Positions 1 to 11,647 of a stretch of DNA of 64,000 bases are shown piece by piece; the stretch's first letter is position 1, and each line of letters opens with the position of its first letter. Source of the DNA: Heloderma charlesbogerti (Eukaryota > Chordata > Lepidosauria > Squamata > Helodermatidae); contig JANEZZ010003058.1 in NCBI GenBank assembly GCA_026122225.1, positions 310,001-374,000 of the forward strand, written 5' to 3'. A program made the translations under genes and the position numbers. The notes under the pieces were generated by a model. It was not told the DNA's origin, did no database searches, and saw only the letters and a list, made by a program, of their open reading frames with translations.

Positions 1-147
1 TTCATTGCATTGGAGCATGCAGAGAGGAGGGCGGGGCAGGGAGCAGATGAGCACACGATTCACTCACGTAGCACCACACTGTAGTTTGGCATTATGTCTG
101 AACCAGCCTAATATATGAATAAAAGGAGAGGTTGGGGAATGTTTATG

Positions 148-208
148 CAGGGCCGGCCCTACAATGATGCAGCCTGATGTGGGAGCATTAGATGGCACAG
201 AACGGGAA
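148..208 (+). mobile_element. 5' end of a CAGGGC-type hAT MITE (partial)
   Basis: The sequence from 148 begins CAGGGCCGGCCCTAC and closely resembles the first bases of the complete element at 56496-56751. I cannot find the matching right terminus or a duplicated target site, so this copy is truncated or merged with the GC-rich repeat that follows. Confidence 0.4.
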
Positions 209-309
209 GAGTGGCTAAGTGTGCCATGCTCTCCACCCAAAGGGCCTGCCACTAACTGCCCAGCAGTTAGCCACACTCTTTCCCCCTCCTGCCACCCTGT
301 GCCACTGCC

Positions 310-735
310 GCCGCCTCCTCTGGCATCTGCCTGCCTCCCTGCTCGCTGGCTGGCCTCCTGGCAACGTGTGCCTTCTTCCCCAGCTGTGGGGGCCTCCTGG
401 CAGGATCGGGCAAAATATTACAAGAGTTCCCGGCTGCTCCTGCAGCTGGGACCTCTCACAATATTTTGGCTGACTCTCCCAGAAGGCCCCTGTGGCTAGG
501 ACATTATGTAGGAATGGGGGGAAGAGCCATGGCTGCCTCCTCCTCCTCTTCCTCCTTCGGCACCTGCCTGCCTCCCTGCTTGCCAGCCAGCCTCCTGGCC
601 GGCCACTTCTACCTTCTTTCCCAGCCACGGGGGCCTCCTGGGAGAGTCGGCTGAAATATCACAAGAGGTCCCTGACCAGTCCCATGGCTGGGGCCTCTCT
701 CAGTATTTCAGCCAACTCCTAGGAGGCCCCCGTGG
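310..735. repeat. Duplicated GC-rich foldback unit
   Basis: Two similar units follow each other. Each has a pyrimidine-rich lead (about 310-385 and 560-628) and then a foldback. In unit 1 the arm at 388-432 pairs with 455-497; in unit 2 the arm at 629-667 pairs with 693-731. The arms start GGGGGCCTCCTGG and end with the complementary GGAGGCCCC type. The open frames across this block are low-complexity Pro/Ser/Leu-rich by-products and are not annotated as genes. Confidence 0.6.
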
Positions 736-1834
736 CCGGTGAGCAGGGAGGGAGGGGAGGAGCTGCCACTATCACCGCCACCCTCCAGAAGAAATGGGGT
801 GGTGGCACCAGTGCCAGAGGCAGCAGGATGCCTAGGGCCGGGGTGGGGAACTTCTTTCAGCCAGTTTTGGAGAAGGTCTCTGAGGGACGCATTCCAGTGG
901 GTGGGGGTCGAAGGCCTAAAGAACCTAAAGAACCTAAAGAAAAGAGGTGGGGTGTGGGTGACTTTCATGTTCCTATGGTGTGTTAAATCAAACCAAAAAT
1001 AATGTAGAAGCCCCATTAACCGCACCTCAGATTCCTTCATTTCCTAATTAATGTGATTGAAATTTGCACTGCACACTAGGACTTGGAAGTGTTTTTGGTT
1101 ACTGTAGACACTTGAAATAACTTCAGAGGAATGAACATACTGCCACTTAGACAGTTTGTCAAACATCTGTTCACCTACCCTTTGAGTGAAAATGCTTATT
1201 CTTAAAAATAGCACTAACTAAATAGCGCTTTCCCTCCCTGCAGTCAGAAAGACAGTCAGTGGTCTATTTTGTGGAGCTGTAATTATTGCATCTGTGTTCA
1301 ACACTCAAAACAGTGCTTTATGTAACATCATAAAGTTCATCTTCTGGCTTTGGGAATGACAAACCAAAAGCAAACTCAGACTATTTCTAAAGCTCTGTTG
1401 CACTAATGAGTCTGATGTGATAATTAAATAGTACCTAAATATGCATGTTATGTGGGGCCAGCCTCAGGGGAAGCACCCTGTTGCTTTGTGTTGCTGGGGT
1501 TGGCAGTTCGAAACTCACTGGAACCTCTGCTCAAGGGGTGAGGTAGGCTGTGCTTTTGAAATTGTAGGGCTGCTGCAATATATTTTGAACAAGAGAATTT
1601 CTTTTCTGTGCAAATATAATACCTATTTGTTTCCTTCCCTCTCCTAAGACAGCCAGCAAAGTATAATCTTAAAATGGAAATGGAGCATCATGTTGATGAT
1701 TAAATTTTTAAAAAAGCAAATGTCAGCGTTCTTTTTCCATTATTGGGCACAGTCCACCAGGAGGTTCTTTTGTACAAGCCCCACTGAACGAGAATGAGAG
1801 CTGCGCAAGAGCACTGCTGTGCTTTAAGCTGTGG

Positions 1835-2060
1835 AGCATAAGAAGACCCCTGTTGGATTGGAGCAAAGGTCCATCCAGTCTAGAGTTTCCAGTGATGGCC
1901 AGCCAGATGTTTCTGGGAAGTCCACAAACAGGGCAATAATAAACAGCTCTCCCTTATTGTTTGGAGGTATTCATCCAAAGCTTGTGCAGATCCACTAAGC
2001 AACCGCTAGCCATGCAAAAACAGAAAGTGTATTTCCCCTTCCTCTCTATCCAGGTAACAT
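1835..2060 (+). repeat. Decayed SINE/CR1-tail-like repeat
   Basis: The segment starts with a degenerate form of the phrase 'cataagaaga...ttggat..gca aaggtccatc', which also appears at 3148, 12127, 32846 and (reversed) 39860. Later parts match the 12.1-kb copy only loosely, so the right boundary is approximate. Confidence 0.45.
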
Positions 2061-2727
2061 GCAGACTTGCTCCCAGTTAATATGTACCATGAAATGCCTA
2101 GTGGATTAGATTCAGACTTAGGGAGACTCTACACTGGAGCCCTTTTGTGTGTGAGGCACCACCATGCCAGTGGTTTTTCAAAACACATTTGTTGTTCTGC
2201 TGGCACACGCTACGAATGCAGCACAGTATCCATCGTGTGTATAGTGTGACTGAGTGCCACACACAGTTGTGATTGTGGGAGAACTAAGAGGAGTTCTAAA
2301 GGTCACGTGTGTTCTGTCGTTTATGTTTGTAGTGCAAGCTCAGGACAGAAGTCTGTATACAGCTGCAATTGTGCGGGAGATGGCTGTTTCAGTTCCCTTT
2401 TTTGTGTGTGGCTCTGCTAACTGCGTACGCAGCTTCAGTGGTGCGCAGCAATAGAAGTTTAAAAACACACTGTTTGGTGATTCACAGCTCTGCTTCTCCA
2501 TACGTGCCCAGTCAAAAACAGCCGCAAAAAAAGATCATGGAGGAAGTTGGGGAGATCATGGTGCCACTGCCCTGCGCCACTACCCTGCAGTTGCCGTTGT
2601 CCCCTCTCTGCCTGGGCAGATCCCGGTGGGGCGGATGAGCACCACTCTCTCATTGTCTTCCTCCTCCATCTTGGGCTGCCTTCAAGCTGCTTCAGCCCCA
2701 GTGGAGGCAAGTGGCTCCGATTTTGGT

Positions 2728-2880
2728 GGGGCTGTGAAGCCATTCTGGGTTTCAGTCAGAACTCTAAAGGAGCTATCCAAGGTGCTGAACCCTATCCCCA
2801 GAATAGGTTTAGCATCTTGGATAGCTCCTTAGGAGTTCTGATTGGTTCTGACTGAAACCCGGAATAGATGCACAGCCCCA
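2728..2880. repeat. Long foldback, ~70-bp arms
   Basis: TGGGGCTGTGAAGCC at 2728 pairs with the complementary end near 2880 (…GCACAGCCCCA). The arms carry 'GGTTTCAGTCAGAACTC' and its complement and meet near 2800. A diverged single arm of the same family lies at about 38607-38665. It has no coding potential and looks like a foldback MITE. Confidence 0.7.
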
Positions 2881-3147
2881 CTGATATAGGAGCCACCAGC
2901 CTCCACTGCCACTTCCTTCTCCTCTGCTCATGCCTTTGGCATGCCATCTGCTGAGGGACCCCCACCCATCCTTCTTTTCTCACTTTCTGTTGCACTGTGG
3001 CATCCAGCAAAATGGCCCCTGCTCCGTCCCCAACCTCCACCATTGTCGCTGCCCTCTCCCTTTGATTGTATGTGTTTGTTTTTTTCCTGCCCACAAATAA
3101 AATTGGTGCAAGGAAAGAGCAGAGAATGAAAGAAGGAAGAGGAGAAA

Positions 3148-3345
3148 GAACATAAGAGCATAAGAAGAGCCATGGTGGATCAGACCAAGGGTCCATCTAG
3201 TCCAGCGTTCTGTTCACACATTGGCCAACCAGCTGCCGATGGGAAACCCACAAGCAGGACATGAGCGCAACTGCACCCTCCCGCCCATGTTCCCCAGCAA
3301 CTGGTGTACATAGGCGTAATGACTCTGATCCTGGAGGTAGCATAG
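3148..3345 (+). repeat. SINE-like repeat (…GGATCAGACCAAGGGTCC…)
   Basis: It shares a long stretch with 12127-12365: 'acataagagcataagaagag', 'gatcagaccaagggtcc', 'ttctgttcacaca', then 'ggccaaccagctgcc' and 'aagcaggacatgag'. The phrase is familiar from interspersed repeats of squamate genomes, but the exact family needs a repeat-library search. Confidence 0.6.
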
Positions 3346-3603
3346 AGGCAAGGGGAGAAAGTGGGGAAAAGCTTTAAGTCACTCTCCCAGTAAGAGTTAT
3401 AATACTACTAGGTTGGAGAACGCATGACTTTGTAGCACATGGAAACCATCATAAAAGTACTTTGGTAAACAAAGGAATATTGAGGGAGAAAAGGCAACAG
3501 GACAACAGGTTGGGGTGGGCGTTGTGTACCCCACAGGCGAGTCAGATGTTATAACACTGGGGGAAAACAGTACTGTAGATTGGCCCTTAGTCATACTTGG
3601 AGT

Positions 3604-4472
3604 TAGGGATGAATGGAAGTCACTTACCTTTTCGACGGGGTGATTCGCGGTGGGGGGGAGGTGCTCCGCACCTCCCCCTGAAATCCTAACCTGGTCGGCT
3701 CCACTCCGCGGAGATTCCACAGAGCCGCCGGCCGGGGCCGCCTGCAGCCGGACATCCAGCCTCTGGGTAGCCTGCAGCCAAAAAAACAAACAAACAGTGT
3801 ACGCAGATGGCGGTGGCTACGGCGGCCGCCATTTGTGTTCCCCTTTTTTCGCTGTTTTAGCCTACGTAAATATTTATGTAAGCTATTATGGCGAAAAAAA
3901 AGGGGAATGCAAATAGTGTAGTGGGCGCCATTTGTGTTCCTTTTTTTCCTGCCGTTTTAGCCTACGTAAATATTTACGTAAGCTATTACAGCAAAAAAAA
4001 AGGAACGCAAATAGCGCCCACTACGCTATTTGCGTTCCCCTTTTTTTCGCTGTAATAGCTTACGTAAATATTTACATAGGTTAAAACAGCGAAAAAAAGG
4101 GAACGCAAATGACAGCTGCCGTAGCCACTGCCATTTGCGTATGCTGTTTGTTTTTTTTAGCTTGCCGTGATAGGTTACGTAAATACTTACGTAGCCTATC
4201 ACGGCCTCTGCAGGGACGCAAATGGGCATCCCTGCATTAGCCGTGATAGGCTACGTAATTATTTACGTAGTCTGTCACAGTTATGATGAGGAAGCGAATG
4301 GCGGCCGCAGCACAGCCGCCATTCGCAAGTCAGCGCGGACGGCAGCAGGTAAGTGCTCCATTTCGCGCGCCTTTCGTGGGGGGGGGGCTTTGTTCTGCCA
4401 CGGATTTTGGGGGCTGAATGCACTGGCATTCGGCCTCACCGAGATTCATGGCGGAATTCTCTGACATCCCTA
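3604..4472. mobile_element. hAT-type element with palindrome array (copy A)
   Basis: The ends are TAGGGATG (3604) and CATCCCTA (4472), inverted repeats of the Ac/hAT type. They are flanked by a perfect 8-bp duplication CTTGGAGT at 3596-3603 and 4473-4480. No transposase frame is present, so it is non-autonomous. The interior holds five self-complementary units centred on TACGTAAATATTTACGTA or close variants, at 3863-3880, 3963-3980, 4061-4078, 4176-4193 and 4252-4269. Between units are further inverted stretches such as GCAAATAGCGCCCACTACGC and its complement. Related copies are at 40671-41137 and 41791-42110; a diverged relative with the same termini is at 18705-19410. Confidence 0.85.
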
Positions 4473-5607
4473 CTTGGAGTAGACCCACTGAAACCAATGG
4501 AATTTAAGTTAGTCAATGTGTCTACTTTAAGTGTGGCCAAGTCTGGATCCAACCCATTATCTGTACACCTAGCAGGGCTGTTACTGGTGAAGAAGAGTCT
4601 TTGTACCAATATATTATCATGCTAGTCTACAGGTTTCTCCCTGTTTTCTGAATATCAGTAGCTTCGCAGGAGCACACCAGCCATTTCCGAGCACACAGTT
4701 GCTATGCTGCAGCAGTAAAGATAGCATTACACTTGATACACAACATCAGTTGTGGCACTTTTTTTGCTGGCTGTATCAACAGTTGATTAATAGAGCTTGC
4801 TCAATATCTGTGGCAAACAAAGGATCCGACACTTTAGTTATCCAACTGAAAGCAAGTTTTTGGCCGCCTTGATCTCCTTTAGTTGTTGTTGTTGTTGCTG
4901 GTGTTTACAATAGGGCATGGGCTGTACACTGCGGGCATGGGCATGGGCTGTACACTCCCGTTTTTTGTGTTTTTTTGCTATGAATCACTTGCTTTTATGT
5001 GCCCCAAGGAAAGGATCTTGCTGATGTGCTGCAAATCATGTTGTGCTTCCTGGGAACAAGGCCCTGGACTTCTCTGATGTATGGTGTCACAAGATCACTT
5101 GGATGTACTGACTAACATACTGGCTGACTTATTTGCAAGGCGACTAAGCCAGCCTTGCCCATAAACAGTGGTGCAACGAGGGCTGGACCTTGGAGCCAAA
5201 GTCTAAGGCCCCCTAGCCCCAAATGACCACCCTGAGAGTGGCAGGTAACTGGGGCATCAGGGCAGCAGAAGCACACTCTGTTTTATTCCTGCAGCCATGA
5301 TGGTGCTATTATTTAAGTGAGTTGAAATGCAGAACTGCACATGTTCAAAGTATTTTTTTTTTAATCAGGCAAACAGTTTTGTTGTTGTTTAAACATTTAA
5401 GGAATATAGACATAGTTGTAAAACATGAATGGGTGGAGGAGCGAAATGTTAGTTGTGTGCTTCACAACCAGAGTAATGCACATGGCTGTCGAAAGGGTCC
5501 CCCCCACAAGACTGTTAAGTCCAGTGTCCAAAATTACTTAGCTCCACCACTGCACATACGTCTTCAGAAGGTACTAGTCCATAGGTACTGAGATACTAGC
5601 CATGTAC

Positions 5608-6140
5608 TCCAGGGGTCCCCAACATGGTGCCCACTGGGACCTCCGGTGGTACCCATGAAGCTCGCCGCTCCCTGCCCCTTTAAACATTTATTTTTAATAA
5701 GAACCTTGAAAAACATTAGAGTGTTGGGTTCTTCTTCTTGCTCTTACACCTGCTGGAGATCAGCTGTTGTCAAGCAGGCAGAGAAGGAAAGAGTTGCTTT
5801 CTGGCCCTGCCCAGTCTTCTGCCTACACAGACCTTTCCCCTTTACTCTCTTGCTCTCGCTCTCTCCACTCCATCTCTAGTCTAGTTATTTCTCTCCCCAC
5901 AACCCCTTCCCCTGCCATTTCTTGCCCTTCCCCATCCCAAGCCTTTTTTTCTCTTCCCCCCACTCCCAGCCTCTGGCCTTGCTATTTCTCTCTCCTCCTC
6001 TTTAGCTCACTTTTGACCAGCCAGGCCCTCGAGGTAGCCATTATGTAACTAGCCATATCCACTGTGGGAGCCATTTGTGGTGGTGGCCACAGCAGTTTCT
6101 CAAATTCCCAAATGTGCCCAGGGGTCCAAAAAGGTTGGGG
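5608..6140. mobile_element. hAT-like MITE with polypyrimidine interior
   Basis: It begins CAGGGGTCCCCAACATGG and its 3' part reads 'caaatgtgcccaggggtcc aaaaaggttgggg', which is complementary in style to the start. A second, longer copy lies at 31350-32037. The interior 5820-6000 is a C/T-rich tract made of a few diverged tandem units ('cctctagcc…tatttctctc'). The last bases of the right terminus are degraded and no clear TSD is seen. Confidence 0.6.
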
Positions 6141-6354
6141 GTGCACTCCCTCGTACCTCTGCTAGACAAGAGTGGGACAAAGCTTCTCTGTCTAGTTGCC
6201 TGGAGGCGATGTTTGCTCACCACAGGTGCCAGCTGTTTACAAGCCTGAACTAAGCTATCAAAATTTACCAGCTTTGCTATGATTTGCAGTTTTTTGAGAC
6301 ACCCCCGGCAAGGGTGGCTCTTCTATCCTTTTTACTCACTTCCATTCTCTACGG

Positions 6355-7050
6355 GTAAAGGGCCAGCTGGCCCACACACTGGAAAATGCCATGTTTGATG
6401 GCATGGTTTTCTTATCCCTTGTCTATGTGCTGCATTGACTTTTGTTTGCCATGTTGTTAACAAAGAATTCCCTTCTCTGTATTGGTTGGTTTTGTGGCTT
6501 TGCTTTTAATCCTAGGCCCATTGATTTGAGAACCTCTCTAGTGAGAGGTGGCTATGCCAGGGATTCTGAGGTGGTTTCTTTCCCTTTTAAGAGTTGCATT
6601 TCACCACGTGTGGCTTTTTCCCCATTAGAGCCCTACAGTGATGGGAGAAGTCGCTACTGGGTGAAATTCTGCCTTCCCCACAATTTCCAAAGATACAGGA
6701 ACCATCTCAAGGCATCCTAGCTGGGGGTAGGACTGCTACACCATATGGCAGCCTTCCTTAACCTGGTGCCCTGTAGAAGTGTTGGACTACAACTCCCAGC
6801 ATCCCCCAGCCAGCCATATGCTCTCTGCCTCCAGAATGGAATCCTCCTCTGCGAACTCACTTCATATTCTAAGGGCAAAGAGCCAGCCAGTTCACATTCT
6901 GGCAAAGGCCATGACCGGTAGCATGATTTCTTTTTGCTTGTATATGTACTGCTGTTTGTTTGTTTGCAGTGCTGTTAACAAAGATGTCCCTTATTCTCTT
7001 TAATGGTTGACTTTTGCGACTTGGCTTGTAATCCTAGGCATGTTCACTTG
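6355..7050 (+). repeat. Local direct duplication (~170 bp, two copies)
   Basis: The segment at about 6355-6530 is repeated with many substitutions at about 6875-7050. Matching landmarks are 'aaagggccagctggcccaca' against 'aaagagccagccagttcaca', then 'gttaacaaag', 'ttgact/ggttgactttt' and 'taatcctaggc'. The copies lie ~520 bp apart, with a half foldback MITE (6750-6830) between them. Confidence 0.6.
6750..6830 (+). mobile_element. Half foldback MITE (…CTACAACTCCCA…)
   Basis: It matches one arm of the ~120-bp foldback family seen complete at 27317-27445 and 34389-34523 ('ccttccttaacctggtgccct', 'ggactacaactcccagcat'). The other arm is missing. Confidence 0.6.
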
Positions 7051-7058
7051 GGAATAAG

Positions 7059-7427
7059 AGCCTTTCCTCACGAGGCTTTTATTGTGCACTTGTGATTGCT
7101 CATTCGCAGTAGTTTGCAGGTCCTTTATACGACATCCTCCTCTTCCAGGGCCTCTTGTGTGCTTTGCAATCATTAACATGGTTTTTTTCTTAATGGAGAA
7201 AGTCTGGTATATCCTGAGTGGTGCTATTAAATTCTCTGTGTAACTGTGCAGTTCTGCTATACCACAGCGCCATCTAGTGGCTGCATAATGACACATATAG
7301 GAAGTCAGAGAAGGAAAAACCCCTTGAAAAAGCTTGTGTAAAGAAGCCGATCTTGATCCCTCAAAGAATCCAGAAGCAGAAGCCCCGGTAAAGGTGTGGG
7401 ATAAAAGCCTCAGGTAGAAATGCCCTA
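7059..7427. mobile_element. ~370-bp MITE, family 'AGGCTTTTAT…GGATAAAAGCC'
   Basis: Imperfect terminal inverted repeats: 'cctttcctcacgaggctttta' at the left and 'ggataaaagcctcaggtaga' at the right. It shares its interior with 15058-15439, 29206-29574 and 58128-58470 (for example 'gccatctagtggc' and 'agaatccagaagcagaagcc'). Confidence 0.65.
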
Positions 7428-7490
7428 AGTCCCACTGAACATACTGGGACTTACTTCCCAGTAAACACGCATAAGATTGTGCTATAAGTC
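7428..7490 (+). mobile_element. MITE fragment ('GGGACTTACTT…')
   Basis: It contains 'cccactgaacatactgggac' and 'ttacttcccagtaaacacgc', matching the small inverted-repeat elements at 16155-16235, 50950-51035 and 57070-57160. It directly abuts the preceding MITE. Confidence 0.5.
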
Positions 7491-7954
7491 ATCCCTTCCC
7501 CTTGCCCTGTTTTTTTTTCGTATTCAGTTACCATTTATTTTTCGCTACCTGAGTTAAGGTATATGTTACATAAACAGAAGGCGCTTCCATCTAGCAGTCT
7601 TGTAACATGTCCCTAAGACCTTCTGAAGAAAGCATTGTCTCCTCTGCTACTTTGTGCATAAGGTCTGATACTTGATTAGGACCCTCTGTGCCAATGAGAG
7701 ATTTTGCAGGGGCCTGGGTGTGATTTTCATTGGGGCTGTGATGCAGAGGAAGAGTTAAACTCCCTCTGTCCTTCTGCCCTGGTCCCAATCTTGATCCCAC
7801 ACCTACTGGTTTTGTTTGTTTTTTGAACAGTCATGATTAATGCAATAACAAATTTAACATAACATGTAGTTTGTTCCTTAGGCACCATGTTAAGAAAGAA
7901 GAAGTCCCATTTGGTTTAGGCCAAGGGACTGGTCACTTAATACTGACTTCCCAT

Positions 7955-8062
7955 CTGGACTACAATTCCTACCATCTCCAGTGATTGGCCATGCTTTTGG
8001 GGGCTGATGGGTGTTGTAGGGCAAAACATCTGGAGGGAGTCTGGTTGGGGAAGGCTGACATA
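7955..8062. mobile_element. Foldback MITE, 'CTACAACTCCCA' family
   Basis: The left arm 'ccatctggactacaattcct' pairs with the right arm 'gtgttgtagggcaaaacatc tgg', with the 'ggccatgc' centre typical of this family. Confidence 0.6.
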
Positions 8063-8189
8063 ATATATAACTTTGTCACAGCATAGAGTATGATGTTGTA
8101 AGACATGAAAATTATAGCTGACTGAGGATGTGTTCACACCTAGGCTTTCAAACAGTAGTACCATACTACAGCGGTCAATTTACCAGTAA

Positions 8190-8620
8190 AGTACTTCTTT
8201 ACTGACTCCTGTGCTAACTTGGTGGGAAGTAAACTGAATTAGCAGTGCAGACACAACAGAAATGCAATACTTCTATGCTGATGTTACTGCTGCAGCTGAG
8301 CGAATGCATCCATAAATCCATATTGCAGAGCATGAAACTTCGAGAGCTGTGATATTCATTTCTTGTCCGTGCTGATGGATCTAAATTAGAAATTAAATAT
8401 TCAAAGCCATTCAAATATTGAACAAATGCTGCAAATTTGTGCTTGGCATTCAAGTCACACAGCCATCGAATGTTTTGTTTTACTCCGGATTCATTTGTTT
8501 GATATTCATTCATTCAATATTAATTCAGGAAGTTGACACCGTGTCAACATATTCAGATTCCTTTCTGGAAATGAATGTTCCAAATAGATTCCCAAATGAG
8601 AAGAGTTTTTGGCTCTGATC
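8190..8620. other. AT-rich unique-looking intronic block
   Basis: This stretch of intron 1 shows no relation to any repeat in the window and has clustered ATTA/TAAT cores ('gaaattaaatattcaaa', 'tcaatattaattcag') and little internal repetition. Such composition fits a conserved non-coding element, but that is inference from texture only. Confidence 0.25.
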
Positions 8621-8849
8621 AAAGAGACAGAAGGGAGTAAAGCGAAATTCTTGGCTTATGAAGTCCATGGTTGAACTGGCATACATCCATTAAAACAACC
8701 TTACTGTCTGGACCAAAGCTTCCTTCGTCACAGTACCCAGTCTTTGACAGTGCCGAGAACTGGATGCTGTGCATGTAACAGGTCAGAAGTTTGTTTCAGA
8801 AGTATGCACGCAGAAAAGGATGCTTTACACAACTAATGCCATGTACAGT

Positions 8850-9215
8850 CCTTTGCCAAAAAAGAGGACATGGATCGCCAAAAAAGAGAACAAAAGATGA
8901 TACTGATTTGCATAAAATATGCATATGCTAATTTATATATATATATATGCAAATTCAGAAATTATTATTATAATTTAAATATAAATAGAGTACATCTCGT
9001 GATAGTATGGAAGACTCTGCCTTGCTCAGTTTGCTCTCCAGATGCTGTCAATGGGCAGCTTCAAGGCCCAGCTCTGCCTTCTGATGGTTATCTTTAAACT
9101 GGACTTGGACTGGACAGCCCTTCAGGTAAAACCTTCAAAATAGAGGACAGTCCTCTGGCAGCCCTTCAGATAGAGGACTACCCTCTATAAAAGAGGACAC
9201 TTGACCACCTTACTT
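8850..9215. mobile_element. hAT-like element, '…GGACACTTGACCACCTTA' family
   Basis: The right end matches the right end of 36501-37543, and the internal phrases 'actggacagcccttcaggt' and 'gaggacagtcctctggc' recur there and at 25150-25310. The left part ('aaaaaagaggacatgg') and an (AT)n tract at 8935-8950 make the left end uncertain. Confidence 0.5.
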
Positions 9216-10084
9216 TTGCAGGACTCACTAGTGGCACACTTTCCCAATTTCATTTTGGTTCCATGAATGCTTGATTGAAATTCAGGAATTGCACAGTTTC
9301 CCTCTGTATATTTATATGAAGAACAGGGAAGGTTCTCATGAAAATCAGAAATGTGTCTGTGTACACGCGCTCATGTGTGTAAGCATATACGATCCCAGCA
9401 AAAGCCCATGAACACTGGCTTATACTATACACAGGACTATACTATACTATACACAGGATATTATGCAGTTCTCTGAATATGCTGTGGAAGCACAAAATTT
9501 GCTACCAGGATCTTGCAATCTCAGATTCTCAGAGAGGAAATAATTAGGTTTGTAGCCATTATGGCTATGAAGATTAAAGTGGATGTATGTAGGCAGTGTC
9601 TGGTGAAATCTCAGAGACCAGTGGAGAGATGTGGAGCTGATGTCATGTTTCCAGTGACTGAGGATGATGTGGAACTACACTAAGCTTGAGTAAATCTGAT
9701 GACATTAAACAATTCTTCACACTTCTGACATATATAATGGGAGGTTTTGAGGTTTGGAAGATGTATCCAGTTTCAAAGATGGTAGTTAACTACCATTTCA
9801 AAGAACAGCTGTAAATGCTGTAGTCTTATTTCAGATACAGTTACCCACAGAAAACAGCTTGATTTTTTATGTTTCTTCTTTTGGTTTTCCAGCTTTTTCC
9901 TTCCATGGAGCATGGTTATAAGAAAAGTTATGTAACATTTCTCCAGGATCATATCAGTTTGACAGTTTGGAGATGGATAGCTGTATATCTCAGAACAGTA
10001 TTATTCCTTCCAAGCTATCTGACCATTTATGATACTTATTTTAGGTACTTAATATAGGAAGAGCTTCAGCAGTTTGTTAGCAGT

Positions 10085-10200
10085 CTCTTCAAGCCTGGGA
10101 AATGTAGTTCTGGGGTAAGGGAGTGGGTGAGTAGGATCTCTGACAGATAATTCTCAACATCTTGCTAAGCTACACCTCCCAAGATTCTTCGGGGGAAGTT
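10085..10200. mobile_element. Small foldback MITE-like sequence
   Basis: 'cctgggaaatgtagttctgg' at the left is imperfectly complementary to 'ctacacctcccaagattctt' at the right. No TSD was recognised. Confidence 0.4.
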
Positions 10201-11647
10201 GAGATAGTCATTAAAAAAAAACAATGAGACATTTGTAGTATAGATAGATCTGCCCTGATTAAGAGAGGCTGGTGGGCACTGATTACTGGCAGAATTCCAT
10301 GGGATCTCTAGCAAGATAATTTAAAGTGTTATTCCACATACAGAAAATACTCACTAAACTTTTCACATGGTGTCATCTTTTAGGCTTGTAAACCCTGACC
10401 AGAATCTTTCTAATAGAACTGGATTGCCAAAGCATAAGTAGGCAATCAAAGAAGAACTCAGCTAATATTATTAAGGGTCTATGGCTGCTGTGGCCCTGTA
10501 GCCTTGTGGAATCCAAACTCTAAAAAATGAGTATCCTCCAAGCCAACAACAACAGATTAGTCCTTTCTTTGGAGGTTATAGCAAACTAGAAGCAAACTGC
10601 AGGAGTCAGACAGGTACACCATGACAACAGTGTATCCAGGACAAGATACGATGGAACATGCATAAATGGCCCCACCCGGATATCTCAAGCAAGTAGATAT
10701 GCCACAGGCCCTAAAAAATGCACCAGCCACTAAAACAAGGTCCAGATTCACGAGCCAATCTGACCCGAAGGAAAATTCCTTCTTGAAGCCAAATGTATTG
10801 CTCTGTTTTGTTAGGACATGTCTATATTATTCTGAAACTAATTTAATTGCCATGGCTTCCCTTCAAAGAAGCTTGGGAGTTTGGAGTTGAAAATGGTGCA
10901 AAGGAGTCTTGATTTGAGATCTCTAACCCCTTTAGGCCTAGTTCTTCACAAACAACAGGTGAGGGGGCAAACCTGTGTCTCAGTTGTACTACTGTGAGAG
11001 AGTGCTGACGTTACTGACTGCCTTTCTGTGCAAAAAGTCCCCTGCACATAGACAACTGACAAGTGAGATAGAAAGCCTGGCTAGAACTCATTCCCCTGAT
11101 GTCTAACTCTCCACATGGAGGGAATTACTATTATTTTTGAATGAAGAACCATTCTTTCTTGGGTGTCTGCAGACAGTAGAAGGGGAGGCAATTGTACCCC
11201 CTACCCTGGATGAGCCATAATCCCCAGATCCCCAGCTTTCATTTTTTTAAAAAAGCAAGTCTCTAGCCCTTGTAGAACCCATGATAGGAGGCAAAACACA
11301 CAGCCATTATTCTGGCCATTTGTTTTTTATGTAAAAATTGCCTGCTCCAACCTTTTAGGGTGTTAGCCAATGAACAAAGTCATAGCAATGTTTGACACAC
11401 CCACTGTCTGGGGTATATACCTATATTTTGAAGGGGTATAGCCCACACAGATTCTCAGCCTCCTTATTCTCAGAAACATTTAATTCTGGTGTTTCTGAGA
11501 ATAAGGCTTTAGATTATTACAGGTCTGGTTAAGGGCTTGGTGGTGGTGGAGAGTGATTTATAATCTGCAACTCACATCCCCTGGCAATTTTTGGAAGGCG
11601 CAATTGCTGAGCTTCTGCAACAAAGGAAAAAGATTGTTCGTAATGGT

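Noticed and set aside
215..628. 137-codon - strand frame in the GC-rich block
   Set aside because: It covers the duplicated foldback and consists of Arg/Pro/Gly-rich text produced by GC-rich repeats.
3841..4300. CRISPR-like array because of evenly repeated palindromes
   Set aside because: The units are not direct repeats with unique spacers, the DNA is vertebrate, and hAT termini with a TSD explain the block.
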